From Calothrix sp. FI2-JRJ7 (GTDB lineage: Bacteria; Cyanobacteriota; Cyanobacteriia; Cyanobacteriales; Nostocaceae), in contig JAHHGX010000075.1 in assembly GCA_019359675.1 (NCBI GenBank), forward strand, positions 124,001-188,000: a DNA stretch of 64,000 nucleotides, read 5' to 3'. Positions 26,372 to 35,206 of the stretch are shown here, piece after piece. The notes under the pieces were generated by a model, which was not told the DNA's origin, ran no database searches, and was given only the letters and a program-made list of their open reading frames with translations. The stretch's first letter is position 1; the number at the start of each line of letters is the position of its first letter. The translations under genes were made by a program, and so were the position numbers.

Positions 26372-28031
26372 ACCAATTTTTAATTTTGCATTTAAGGTTT
26401 CGGTTCTGTTTCGCAGAAAAGGGTTTCATCGGTTTTGTAGCTGGTATGACTACAAGAGTATCAGACATATTAATTAAATCATGTAAAAGTGTAACATCTG
26501 CTTTAATTACGATTTCAAAATAAAATCAATTCTTATCCAATTCATTATAAATCCTTATAGCACTTGTCAGCAATCCGGATCGAATATATGTGTCAGTACA
26601 TATATATTAAAAACATCCTACTTAGTTTTTTAAAATACGCCTATATCAAGTATATATTGCAAATAAACTAAATATTATTCATACTGAAATTCAGTTTTAT
26701 GCTTAAAAAAGTGTTAAGTAAATATTTTTTTGTTACGTATGCTGCATTGGTTGACACTACAACAGCAATTCTCATTTAGCAAGCAACAGGTAACTTTAAT
26801 TTTTGACTATCTTTTAGTTAAAGTTAGGTTATTGTTAATACTTGCTTTTTCAGTTTTATATTAATTTTTCATTACATTTTTTATTACTGCTTTTGGTGCC
26901 TACACTACATTAGATGAAAGCTTAAATATTTCATTTTGTTAAGTTGACAAACCGAAAAAGTTGTGTTAATAATTAACTAGTGCAGCATGGCTAAAATAAC
27001 TATCCAGTTAGAAAAAGCTACAAAGCTTATCAAGTAAGGAATCTTTTTTCTGCCTTCTGCCTCCTATCTTCTGCCTTCTGGCACTAGTGCAGCATGGCTA
27101 AAATAACTATCCAGTTAGAAAAAGCTACAAAGCTTATCAAGTAAGGAATCTTTTTTTTGCCTTCTGCCTCCTATCTTTTGCCTTTTGGCACTAGTGAGAA
27201 ATGTTCCCTATTTATTCGTGAAAAAAGTAGATACTTTTTGGTCTTTAACGAAGGATTATCATTATTAAAATTATTTGGTAATGCTGAGAATGTTAATAAG
27301 TAGCTCAAGCAAGTACAGCGTAGGCAGTTTATATATCTGCTGAAAGACTTGCGTATTAGCTCAAGGATATGCAATGAACTCTATGTTCGTTGCCATCAAT
27401 TCATCGGGTTTGATTTACTGGTGTTTATGTATTTAACACCTTGCTACTAAAGTACAAGATAATTACTGACTATTATTTAGCACTACCCTAAAGTAATTTT
27501 TTTGCTTATTACATAGGGTATACTTTGCGAATTTAGTAGTCACCTTTAATTACCCAATTTGGGTTTCATAGTTTTATAAAGTGTCTTTGCTTTAGATGCC
27601 TTTTGTACTGCTATTTTGTCAAAGATGCAAGCTGTTTTGTTGGCAGATGTAAATATTCCTTAGCTATCTTTATAAAGTGTGTCATGAAATGTTCGTGTAG
27701 CTTAGATTACGGCGAGTAGTGATTAGCGTAGCTACAACCTTATTCAAGAGCATTTCAGATTTCAAAATTTGGTTATTCGTGGCGCCCAGCGTGAGGTTGA
27801 ATGGCACTGAAACTAGCGAGACAATGATTCATACAGCTATGACAGTTCTGATGTTACAGCGAATAGCCCACAATCGTAGTTCTTCAAGTGTATTATGTCT
27901 TCTCACTATGTCTTTGACACCCCTCTTTCAAACTTGAGAGAGGGGGAGTAGTGAGAATATCAACAACTGAATTTGTCGAAGTGCATCTGGACAATAACAA
28001 AGTACTTCTCTGAAATAGGATTTTTTTGATT
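26372..28031. other. 1.66-kb gene-free region upstream of the RTX gene
   Basis: I find no credible protein-coding gene between the divergent ABC and RTX genes. It contains a 107-bp tandem duplication (26976-27189), an imperfect hairpin at about 27918-27947 and otherwise AT-rich sequence with many stop codons in all frames. The length suggests either lost genes or a long regulatory leader for the RTX gene. AGGAT at 28017 is the only ribosome-site candidate. Confidence 0.5.
26976..27189. repeat. Two tandem copies of a ~107-bp unit with a mini-ORF and heptamer-type tract
   Basis: Units begin ACTAGTGCAGCATGG at 26976 and 27084; a third ACTAG starts at 27190. Each unit holds the same 16-codon frame MAKITIQLEKATKLIK with a TAA, then a TTCTGCCTTCTGCCTCC tract of the short-tandem-repeat kind known in heterocyst-formers. 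Differences between copies are a few C/T changes in the tract. Confidence 0.85.
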
Positions 28032-29282
28032 ATGGCAGTAAGAAATGGAACACCGGAGTCCGATACCCTTACAGGTACTGCGAATGCCGATACCCTACGT
28101 GGTTTTGCAAAAGAAGACACTTTATCTGGTTTAGGTGGCAATGACCTGCTTCGAGGTGGAGACGATAAAGACCAACTGCTTGGTGGAGCCGGTAACGACA
28201 CACTATTTGGGGATGCAGGCGAGGACTCACTATTTGGTGAGGTTGGCAATGACACCCTAATTGGCGGCACGAGCATTGATGATGTCAATGATGGCAAAGA
28301 CTTACTTGATGGTGGTGCTGGTGCTGACTGGGTCTATGGTGGTTTTGAAGATACTGCCCAAGGCGGTGCTGGCAATGACACCGTAATTGGTAGCTTCTCT
28401 AATGATGCGCTGTACGGCGATGATACAGAAGGTACCATTTCCGGGGGTGCTGACTACATCGATGGCGCTGAGGGCAATGATACTCTCTATGGTGAAGGTG
28501 ACAGTTTAGCATCAGGCGGTGCTGATACCCTCATAGGTGGTGAGGGCGATGACACCCTCTACGGCTATGCTGGGAATGACTCCCTTTTAGGTGGAGATGG
28601 TGTTGACTACCTCGATGGCGGCGCCGGTAACGACGTTCTCGATGGTGGTGCAGGTACTAGTACCCTCTTGGGTGGTGCTGGCTTAGAAACCATTAGAGGT
28701 GGCATTGACGGTGACTTCATCGATGGTGGCGAAGGTGATGACAACCTTAATGGACTCGGTGGTGATGACACCATCTACGGTGATTTTGACGCTCAAGAAA
28801 GTCTCGCTGGGAATGATGTCCTCAATGGTGGCGCTGGTAATGACTTCCTTGATGGTGGCGCCGGCGTTGACCGCGTTATCGGTGGTGCTGGCATTGACCT
28901 GGTGTTTGGTGGCGAAGATGCGGAAACCCAAACTGCACGCGACACCTTGACTGGCGGGGCTGACACTGATTACTTCCAATTGCTATTCACAGACTTTGCA
29001 CCAGAGCCAATTGATCCCGGTGAACCAATCGTAACTCCTCCTCCTGGCGACTGGATTACCGACTTCGTAAATGGTACTGACTACTTCTTTGTTGAAGGTG
29101 TTGAATTTGAGGATCTAGGATTCCAGAACACCACGATTGGTGGAGTGACTGGTACTCGAATCTACGTTCTGGCAGAAGGAGTTACTCCTGCTCAATCCGA
29201 AACCCTCGCCTTTGTGCAAGGGGTGAACCGTGGAGCTTTCGACGCATCAGATTTCGTTGTTGAGCCTCCTGAGCCTGTATAA
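28032..29282 (+). CDS. RTX / haemolysin-type calcium-binding repeat protein, type I substrate
   Basis: The 416-residue acidic protein has about 22 degenerate GGxGxDxLx nonapeptides between residues 10 and 315, giving a Ca2+-dependent parallel beta roll. The C-terminal 100 residues (GDWITDFVNGTDYFFVEG, then FVQGVNRGAFDASDFV) resemble the non-cleaved secretion tail of cyanobacterial RTX proteins. There is no N-terminal signal peptide. The ATG at 28032 is preferred over TTG at 28026, with AGGAT upstream. The neighbouring HlyD/ABC genes fit it as their substrate. No enzymatic domain is visible, so a surface or structural role is likely. Confidence 0.9.
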   Translation: MAVRNGTPESDTLTGTANADTLRGFAKEDTLSGLGGNDLLRGGDDKDQLLGGAGNDTLFGDAGEDSLFGEVGNDTLIGGTSIDDVNDGKDLLDGGAGADWVYGGFEDTAQGGAGNDTVIGSFSNDALYGDDTEGTISGGADYIDGAEGNDTLYGEGDSLASGGADTLIGGEGDDTLYGYAGNDSLLGGDGVDYLDGGAGNDVLDGGAGTSTLLGGAGLETIRGGIDGDFIDGGEGDDNLNGLGGDDTIYGDFDAQESLAGNDVLNGGAGNDFLDGGAGVDRVIGGAGIDLVFGGEDAETQTARDTLTGGADTDYFQLLFTDFAPEPIDPGEPIVTPPPGDWITDFVNGTDYFFVEGVEFEDLGFQNTTIGGVTGTRIYVLAEGVTPAQSETLAFVQGVNRGAFDASDFVVEPPEPV

Positions 29283-29428
29283 GAAATGGGGAACCAGGTA
29301 GTGTATTTGGGCAGCCAACTACTAGCACACACCTGATCCATTGAAGGACTTAAATTTCCATTTTATTCATGCTATCCCCAACAAAAGGGACAGCATGAAT
29401 AAATTATGAAAGAAATATAAACATAGCC

Positions 29429-31495
29429 ATGCGAATCTTATTCCTCCACCCCAACTTTCCCGCTCAATTTCGTCACGTAGCAGGTGCTTTAGCCAAAGAT
29501 AGTAGTAATCAAGTTTTTTTCGGCACTACTCGCCGCGATGGTAAATTATCAGGTGTTAACAAAGTCATTTATAGCCCAAAACGAGAAGCTCGACCAGAGA
29601 CTCACCACTACGTTAGACCTTTGGAAAATGCTGTCCTCCAAGGTCAGGCTGTTTTTCGTATGGCAGAACAGTTAAAAGCTAATAAATTTGTACCTGATGT
29701 AGTTTATGGTCATTCTGGTTGGGGACCAACATTATTTATTAAAGATATTTTTCCCCAAGCTAGATTACTGTGTTATTTCGAGTGGTTTTACCACGCTCAT
29801 GGTACCGATGCTGATTTTGACCCCAATGAACCCCTGAGCTATGACGATGAAGCCAGAATTCGCATCAAAAATGCACCGATTTTGCAGGATTTATATAGTT
29901 GTGATCGCGGTCTTTCTCCGACCTATTGGCAGCGTCAACAGTTTCCATCGGAATACCATAATAAAATTAATGTTCTTTATGATGGCGTTGATACTGACTT
30001 TTTCCGTCCTAAATCGGGTGCAAAATTAGTTCTACCAAGCAAAAACCTTGACCTTTCCCATGTTGATGAGATTGTCACTTACGCAACTAGAGGTATGGAA
30101 CCTTATCGAGGTTTCCCGCAGTTTATGGAAGCAGTTGCTTTGCTTCAGCAGCGACGACCAAATTGCCATGTAGTGGTTGTGGGAGAAAATCGCGTGGCTT
30201 ACGGTAAAAAACTGGCTGATGGTCAAACCTATAAAGATTTGATGCTGGAGCAATTTCCTATCGACCAAAGTCGAATCCATTTTACAGGTTGGCTGCCTTA
30301 CCAAGAATATTTGCAAGTTCTCCAAGCTTCCTGCGCCCACGTTTATTTGACTCGTCCCTTTGTTTTATCCTGGTCGTTACTCGAATCCCTTTCTACAGGT
30401 TGTTTGGTAGTAGGTTCTCGAACTGCACCTGTGATGGAAGTTATTCAAGATGGGGTGAATGGCTTGCTAGCCGACTTTTTCTCACCCGAGGAAATCTGCT
30501 CGCGCATTGAGGAAGCACTTGACCACCCTGATAAAATGATGTCCATTCGTGCCAAAGCTAGGGAAACAGTTGAAAAATACTATAATTTGTCAGTTTTATT
30601 ACCCAAACACCTGCAATGGATACAACAGCAGGAAGATAATACGAAATTGATATTCCCAAGTCGCGAAATCAAAAGCGATTCAAAAGTATTACTAATTACA
30701 GAAAAGAAAGTACATCATAAGTACCAGGAGTTAGAAAAACTCACTCAGACATCAACGGAAGTATTACAGGTAAATAATCGTAAGGTAACGGCTCAAGAAA
30801 TAGTGCCCTTGTTGAGTCAATATCAAATGCTACCTAAGCTTAAACAAGAACTAGTAATTGAAGAAGCGATCTCACCTTTTAGTTGTACTCCTGAAGAGGA
30901 AGCCAAGTGTCACCTAGAATTTTGCCAACAACATCAATTAACATCCGAGACTATACGTCAAAATTGGTTGCAACAGCAGGGATTGACCGAAGTACAATTT
31001 CTAGAATTAGCGACTCGAAAACTCAGAATTGAGAAGTTCCAACAAGCGACTTGGGGTAATCGTTTAGAAGCTTACTTCCGTCAACGTAAACAACAACTCG
31101 ACTCTGTTATCTACTCGCTGATTCGCATTAAGGATGCAGATTTAGCGCGGGAACTTTACTTTCGCCTTTTAGAAGACGAACAACCTTTTGCGGAATTAGC
31201 AAGACAATATTCTGAAGGTGCAGAAACTTCTACAGGCGGTTTAATTGGTCCAGTTCCTCTTTCATCACCTCATCCAAAATTAACCCAAATCCTTACCATT
31301 AATCAACCAGGTCAGTTATCGCCCCCAACCCGTATCGGTGAATGGTGGATAATTGTCCGTTTAGAAAAACTATTACCAGCTAAATTAGACGAACCAATGA
31401 AACAAAAATTATTGGATGAACTATTTAGCACTTGGCTACAAGAACAACTCAAAGAAGCAACTGCTGAACCATTAGAAATCAAACAACCAGCTTAA
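29429..31495 (+). CDS. Fusion: GT4 glycosyltransferase + parvulin-type peptidylprolyl isomerase
   Basis: The product has 688 residues. Residues 1-410 form a GT-B glycosyltransferase: MRILFLHPNFPAQFRHVAG, GHSGWGPTLFIKD, acceptor-side YDGVDTDFF, and the donor-binding SWSLLESLSTGCLVVGSRTAP (about 312-332) with the spaced acidic residues. Residues 440-688 match the SurA/PpiC-like isomerases that accompany cyanobacterial type I secretion genes: YQMLPKLKQELVIEEAIS, a helical domain, RELYFRLLEDEQPFAELARQYSEG, then TGGLIGPVPL. The junction reads through EDNTKLIFPSREIKSDSK with no stop. The GT has no signal peptide, so the whole protein is probably cytosolic and may glycosylate or chaperone RTX substrates. 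The fusion is seen; its role is inferred. Confidence 0.85.
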   Translation: MRILFLHPNFPAQFRHVAGALAKDSSNQVFFGTTRRDGKLSGVNKVIYSPKREARPETHHYVRPLENAVLQGQAVFRMAEQLKANKFVPDVVYGHSGWGPTLFIKDIFPQARLLCYFEWFYHAHGTDADFDPNEPLSYDDEARIRIKNAPILQDLYSCDRGLSPTYWQRQQFPSEYHNKINVLYDGVDTDFFRPKSGAKLVLPSKNLDLSHVDEIVTYATRGMEPYRGFPQFMEAVALLQQRRPNCHVVVVGENRVAYGKKLADGQTYKDLMLEQFPIDQSRIHFTGWLPYQEYLQVLQASCAHVYLTRPFVLSWSLLESLSTGCLVVGSRTAPVMEVIQDGVNGLLADFFSPEEICSRIEEALDHPDKMMSIRAKARETVEKYYNLSVLLPKHLQWIQQQEDNTKLIFPSREIKSDSKVLLITEKKVHHKYQELEKLTQTSTEVLQVNNRKVTAQEIVPLLSQYQMLPKLKQELVIEEAISPFSCTPEEEAKCHLEFCQQHQLTSETIRQNWLQQQGLTEVQFLELATRKLRIEKFQQATWGNRLEAYFRQRKQQLDSVIYSLIRIKDADLARELYFRLLEDEQPFAELARQYSEGAETSTGGLIGPVPLSSPHPKLTQILTINQPGQLSPPTRIGEWWIIVRLEKLLPAKLDEPMKQKLLDELFSTWLQEQLKEATAEPLEIKQPA

Positions 31496-31556
31496 GTTTG
31501 CTACAACAAGTTTCCTAGCCACAAGCTCTGGAAATCAAACAACCAGCTTAAATTTG
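31475..31556. repeat. 26-bp direct duplication around the fusion gene stop codon
   Basis: GAAATCAAACAACCAGCTTA and the following 6 bases occur at 31475-31500 and again at 31531-31556 with one mismatch. The first copy contains the gene's final codons and TAA; the second lies in the spacer. It suggests a small duplication or a former alternative 3' end. Confidence 0.7.
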
Positions 31557-31593
31557 AACTTCAAGCTAATTAAATTTAAAGGAACTACACAAT

Positions 31594-33774
31594 ATGCCAG
31601 TTTACAACTTTAGTGAACAGACTTTGACGGGAAATGATTTTAGTGGTGAAAACCTAAATGGTTCCACGTTTTTCAAAGCCAGTCTTACAGGGGTGCAATT
31701 TGCAGGTACAGCACTCAGAGGTACTAACTTTGAAGAAGCAAAACTATTTAACGTTGATGCCCGTAACGCCATTTTTGCCGCCAATTCCAACTTTCAACCC
31801 GCTAATCTTTATAAAGCGACATTAGAAAATGTTAATCTCAGGGGAGCAAACCTGACTGGGGCTAATCTATCATTAATCAACACAAAATTCATTAACCTGT
31901 CAAACGCCGATCTTAGCAATGCCATCCTGCATGAAGCTAATCTTAGTGGGGAACAGAGTGAACGACCGAATCTAGCAGGAGCAAACTTTACAGGCGCCGA
32001 TTTATTTAAGGCGAAGTTAAAAGCAGCCGATTTGACGGGTGCAAATTTTACAAATGCCAAGTTTGAAGAAACTGAACTTGAAGGAACTCTTTTTGTCAAT
32101 GTTAACGCAACCGGTGCTGATTTCCGATTAGCAAAACTTACAGATATTACTCTGCAAAATTCGATCTTTGACCTGGCTAATTTCAGTGGTGTCTCTATAA
32201 GCGATGCCCCACTCGAACCAGGTCAAACAGGTAATGTTAGGTTTCGCGGTGCTAATTTAAGTGGTGTGCTTGTAGATGATGGCAATTTAACTGGTGCTGA
32301 TTTTAGTCCCTATGTAGCTGCCAATGGCGATGTAACGGTAACAAACCTGACTGGTGCTAAATTTGATGACACTGATTTGAGTGGAGCAAATTTTACTCAA
32401 GCCAACGCACAAGGAGCCTTTATTAATGGGCTTGCCGTTGGTGCAAATTTCACGAATGCCAATTTGACTAACGCTGACCTGTCAAAAGGTGACTTTACAA
32501 ATGCTACTTTTGTAGGTGCGAACCTCACAGGTGCGAGAGCGGTTGATGCTATTGGCTTATATATTGGAGATGCAACTAACAACAATATGACTGGCACCAG
32601 CAACGGTGATAACCTCTTTGGTAATGGTGGCGCTGACATCTTGAACGGTGCTGGAGACGATGATTACCTTGACGGTGGCGCCGATAGTGACTCCTTAGTA
32701 GGTGGTGCTGGTAATGATACCCTATATGGCGCTGTTGGTGCTGATACCTTGAACGGTGGTGCAGGCAATGATTACCTTGACGGAGGTAATGGTAATGACA
32801 GGATGGTTGGCGCCGCAGGTAATGACATATACATAGTTAATAGCACAGGGGATAACGTCATCGAAAACGCTAACGCAGGTATAGATACTGTCCGTTCTAA
32901 CCTTATTAACTATACCTTAAGCGATAACGTAGAAAACCTGATTTTAATTGATACAGCCCAAAACGGTACTGGTAACGCACTTAACAACACAATTACTGGT
33001 AATGATGGCAATAACAACCTCAGTGGGGCTGGTGGCAATGATACCCTAAATGGCGGTGCTGGGGATGATGTGCTGGATGGGGGTGTAGATGATGACGTTT
33101 TGATTGGTGGTTTGGGCAATGACACCTATATTATTAATAGTGCAGCAGATGTCATTACAGAAAACGCCGATCAAGGTATAGATACAGTTCAGTCTAGCTT
33201 GGACTACACCTTAAGTGATAGTCTAGAAAACCTCACTTTAATTGGCACAGCCTTAAACGGAACTGGTAACGCACTTGCCAACACCATCACTGGTAATGAA
33301 TCTAACAATAACCTCAGTGGACTTGCTGGCAACGATATTCTCTTTGGCAACGATGGTATTGATACACTCCTAGGAGGAGTTGGCAACGATACTCTCGATG
33401 GTGGTAACGGCGATGATAACCTTAACGGTGGACTGGGTGCTGACTGGCTGACTGGTGGTGCAAATAATGATGTCCTCATTGGCGCTGAAGGTAATGATAC
33501 TTTAATCGGTGGTGTTGGCAATGACACACTCACTGGTGGTGCTGGGAACGACACCTTTACCTTTGCATCCGGTTTTGGTAGTGATCGCATTAACGTTTTC
33601 ACTAACGGTGAAGACAAAATTGACCTCACAGCATTTGCAACCAACCTTGGAGCTTTGACGGTGACTCAAGCTGGCGGAGCCACAGTCATTTCCAGTTCGG
33701 TGTTTGGGACAGATACCATTACCCTAGCAAACTTCACTGCAACCAATGTTGATACAACCGACTTTATCTTCTAA
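31594..33774 (+). CDS. Pentapeptide-repeat / RTX fusion protein, probable type I substrate
   Basis: The product has 726 residues. Residues 1-315 are A(D/N)Lxx-type pentapeptide repeats (for example ANLRGANLTGANLS, GANFTGADLFKAKLKAADL), forming a quadrilateral beta helix. From about 325 come RTX nonapeptides (GNGGADILNGAGDDDYLDGG). Two serralysin-like modules of about 100 residues each follow, showing DNVENLILIDTAQNGTGNAL and DSLENLTLIGTALNGTGNAL, and then more RTX units. The C-terminus (FGSDRINVFTNGEDKIDLTAF, ending TTDFIF) resembles a type I secretion signal. There is no signal peptide. AAGGA at 31581 supports the start. The combination implies a long rigid secreted fibre stiffened by Ca2+. 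Confidence 0.9.
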   Translation: MPVYNFSEQTLTGNDFSGENLNGSTFFKASLTGVQFAGTALRGTNFEEAKLFNVDARNAIFAANSNFQPANLYKATLENVNLRGANLTGANLSLINTKFINLSNADLSNAILHEANLSGEQSERPNLAGANFTGADLFKAKLKAADLTGANFTNAKFEETELEGTLFVNVNATGADFRLAKLTDITLQNSIFDLANFSGVSISDAPLEPGQTGNVRFRGANLSGVLVDDGNLTGADFSPYVAANGDVTVTNLTGAKFDDTDLSGANFTQANAQGAFINGLAVGANFTNANLTNADLSKGDFTNATFVGANLTGARAVDAIGLYIGDATNNNMTGTSNGDNLFGNGGADILNGAGDDDYLDGGADSDSLVGGAGNDTLYGAVGADTLNGGAGNDYLDGGNGNDRMVGAAGNDIYIVNSTGDNVIENANAGIDTVRSNLINYTLSDNVENLILIDTAQNGTGNALNNTITGNDGNNNLSGAGGNDTLNGGAGDDVLDGGVDDDVLIGGLGNDTYIINSAADVITENADQGIDTVQSSLDYTLSDSLENLTLIGTALNGTGNALANTITGNESNNNLSGLAGNDILFGNDGIDTLLGGVGNDTLDGGNGDDNLNGGLGADWLTGGANNDVLIGAEGNDTLIGGVGNDTLTGGAGNDTFTFASGFGSDRINVFTNGEDKIDLTAFATNLGALTVTQAGGATVISSSVFGTDTITLANFTATNVDTTDFIF

Positions 33775-34106
33775 TTTTGCCAACTAGCTGCGTTCCTTCC
33801 CGATTTTTTGCCAGAAGTCGGGAATCTCAAGGGGTTGGGGGGATTTTAATCCTTAATCGGTCGATATAGTTCAACTCGGTATTAACACTTCGTAAAGGCA
33901 CATCTTATACCGTTTCTCGATGAAGATGCGCTTTATCCCTGACTGTAGAGATTGACATGTCAATCTCTACGGGATTTATTTGGCGCAACTTTATGCAGAA
34001 TTGGTATTAGTATCTGTGGCACTACCATTTCTAACAATAACACTCACGATTACAGATGTGACAAATGTATTGCATAATATTTATGTTTACCCGTTTTTTA
34101 ACTTAA
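33775..34106. other. Spacer between the RTX fusion and glycosyltransferase genes
   Basis: About 330 bp with no ORF of note. It holds a GGGATTTTAATCC-type tract and the perfect palindrome at 33945-33970. A promoter for the following gene is presumed but not recognised. Confidence 0.5.
33945..33970. repeat. Perfect 26-bp palindrome of the GTAGAGA family
   Basis: 13-bp arms beginning GTAGAGATTGACA with no loop. Related palindromes with the same outer arms are at 35100-35127, 44724-44751 and 46825-46852; the inner bases differ but stay complementary. Confidence 0.9.
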
Positions 34107-35003
34107 ATGCGGATTCTTTTTACGATTGCTCACTTTTTTAAACCTGACAATAACGGCAAGCACGCTTCCCAGAGGAAAAACCCTCAGCCGCGCATACAGG
34201 CTTTAAGTCAAAGCCTTGCTGCCTTACATCAGTTATTTGGCAAATCTCAAAGTATCATCAATATTGCTCAAAAAGTTGCTTTTCCAGCGAACGAGCATCA
34301 ACAGAGTGAAATCGATATAGTTATATGTACTACTCAAGATTGTCATCTTCTAAATCAGCTATTAGTGCCATCGCATTTTTATAAGCATCATCCTGCCCAA
34401 GCTGAACCTATGCTTTTAGGATTTGAGTGCCAGTCAGTAATGCGTGATTGCCTTGGTCAGTACGATTATTACTGCTTTCTTGAAGACGACTTAATTATCC
34501 ACGACCCTTGGTTTTTCCTCAAATTAAAATGGTTTAGTCAACAAGCTGGTGATCAAAGTTTGCTTCAGCCCAATCGCTATGAAGTGTCCGTACAAGCTCT
34601 AACTTGTAAAGCATACATTGATGGTGATTTAGCTCCACGAGTGACTGCACCCTTTCAAAATGTGCGAGATCAACCAGATCTCAAGGGGAAAATTATCGGA
34701 ATGCCAATTATCTTTCGTCGTACACTAAACCCTCATTCTGGCTGCTACTTTTTAAATGCTAATCAGATGGCTCACTGGGCTAACCAACCTCATTTTCTTG
34801 ACCGAGACACCAGCTTTGTCAGTCCTTTAGAAAGTGCTGCAACATTGGGAATTATGAAGACATTTCGAGTTTACAAAACTGTACCGGAGCAGGCAAATTT
34901 TTTAGAGATTCAGCACTTCGGAACGGCATTTTTGAGCCTAATTGGCAATCAGGTAGGATTGGCTGCAATTTCAAGTCGAAATACTGTTTCTACAAATTTA
35001 TAA
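34107..35003 (+). CDS. Putative glycosyltransferase (GT-A-like)
   Basis: The product has 298 residues. An acidic DXD-like motif stands in YDYYCFLEDDLIIHDP (about 119-134), which in GT-A enzymes holds the metal-bound nucleotide sugar. Other clear segments are DIVICTTQDCHLL, GCYFLNANQMAHW and SPLESAATLGIMKTFRVYK. I recall similar proteins beside cyanobacterial RTX genes, but no named family. It is co-oriented with the two RTX genes and the GT-isomerase fusion, so a shared task in modifying an exported product is likely. Confidence in the fold is moderate. Confidence 0.55.
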   Translation: MRILFTIAHFFKPDNNGKHASQRKNPQPRIQALSQSLAALHQLFGKSQSIINIAQKVAFPANEHQQSEIDIVICTTQDCHLLNQLLVPSHFYKHHPAQAEPMLLGFECQSVMRDCLGQYDYYCFLEDDLIIHDPWFFLKLKWFSQQAGDQSLLQPNRYEVSVQALTCKAYIDGDLAPRVTAPFQNVRDQPDLKGKIIGMPIIFRRTLNPHSGCYFLNANQMAHWANQPHFLDRDTSFVSPLESAATLGIMKTFRVYKTVPEQANFLEIQHFGTAFLSLIGNQVGLAAISSRNTVSTNL

Positions 35004-35099
35004 ACTAGATTTTTATTAGTATTTATATATTAATATCTATCGTTAAATCGTTAGATATTTTTATAGTGGTTAGGCGCCTCGTTTTACACAAATTGGTGG

Positions 35100-35127
35100 G
35101 TAGAGACGCTCCCTATCGCGTCTCTAC
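35100..35127. repeat. GTAGAGACGC hairpin (10-bp arms, 8-nt loop)
   Basis: Arms GTAGAGACGC / GCGTCTCTAC surround TCCCTATC. It lies between the convergent glycosyltransferase and ABC genes. Same outer arms as 33945, 44724 and 46825. Confidence 0.85.
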
Positions 35128-35206
35128 GTGGTTTAAATTTTGCAGAATCGTTAAACCAGGTGTTAGATACTTGATTTGCCATCAGTATCTGTTTTCAGGG
35201 AGGGGT

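Noticed and set aside
27719-27937. Plus-strand 72-codon ORF before the RTX gene
   Set aside because: No motif, no ribosome site, and it overlaps hairpin-like sequence; probably chance.
28683-28979. Long antisense frame in the RTX gene
   Set aside because: Repetitive GGT/GGC-GAT coding leaves open frames on the other strand; composition is low-complexity and there is no start context.
33204-33644. Antisense frame rich in Pro and Ser opposite the RTX fusion gene
   Set aside because: A mirror of the RTX codons; not a gene.
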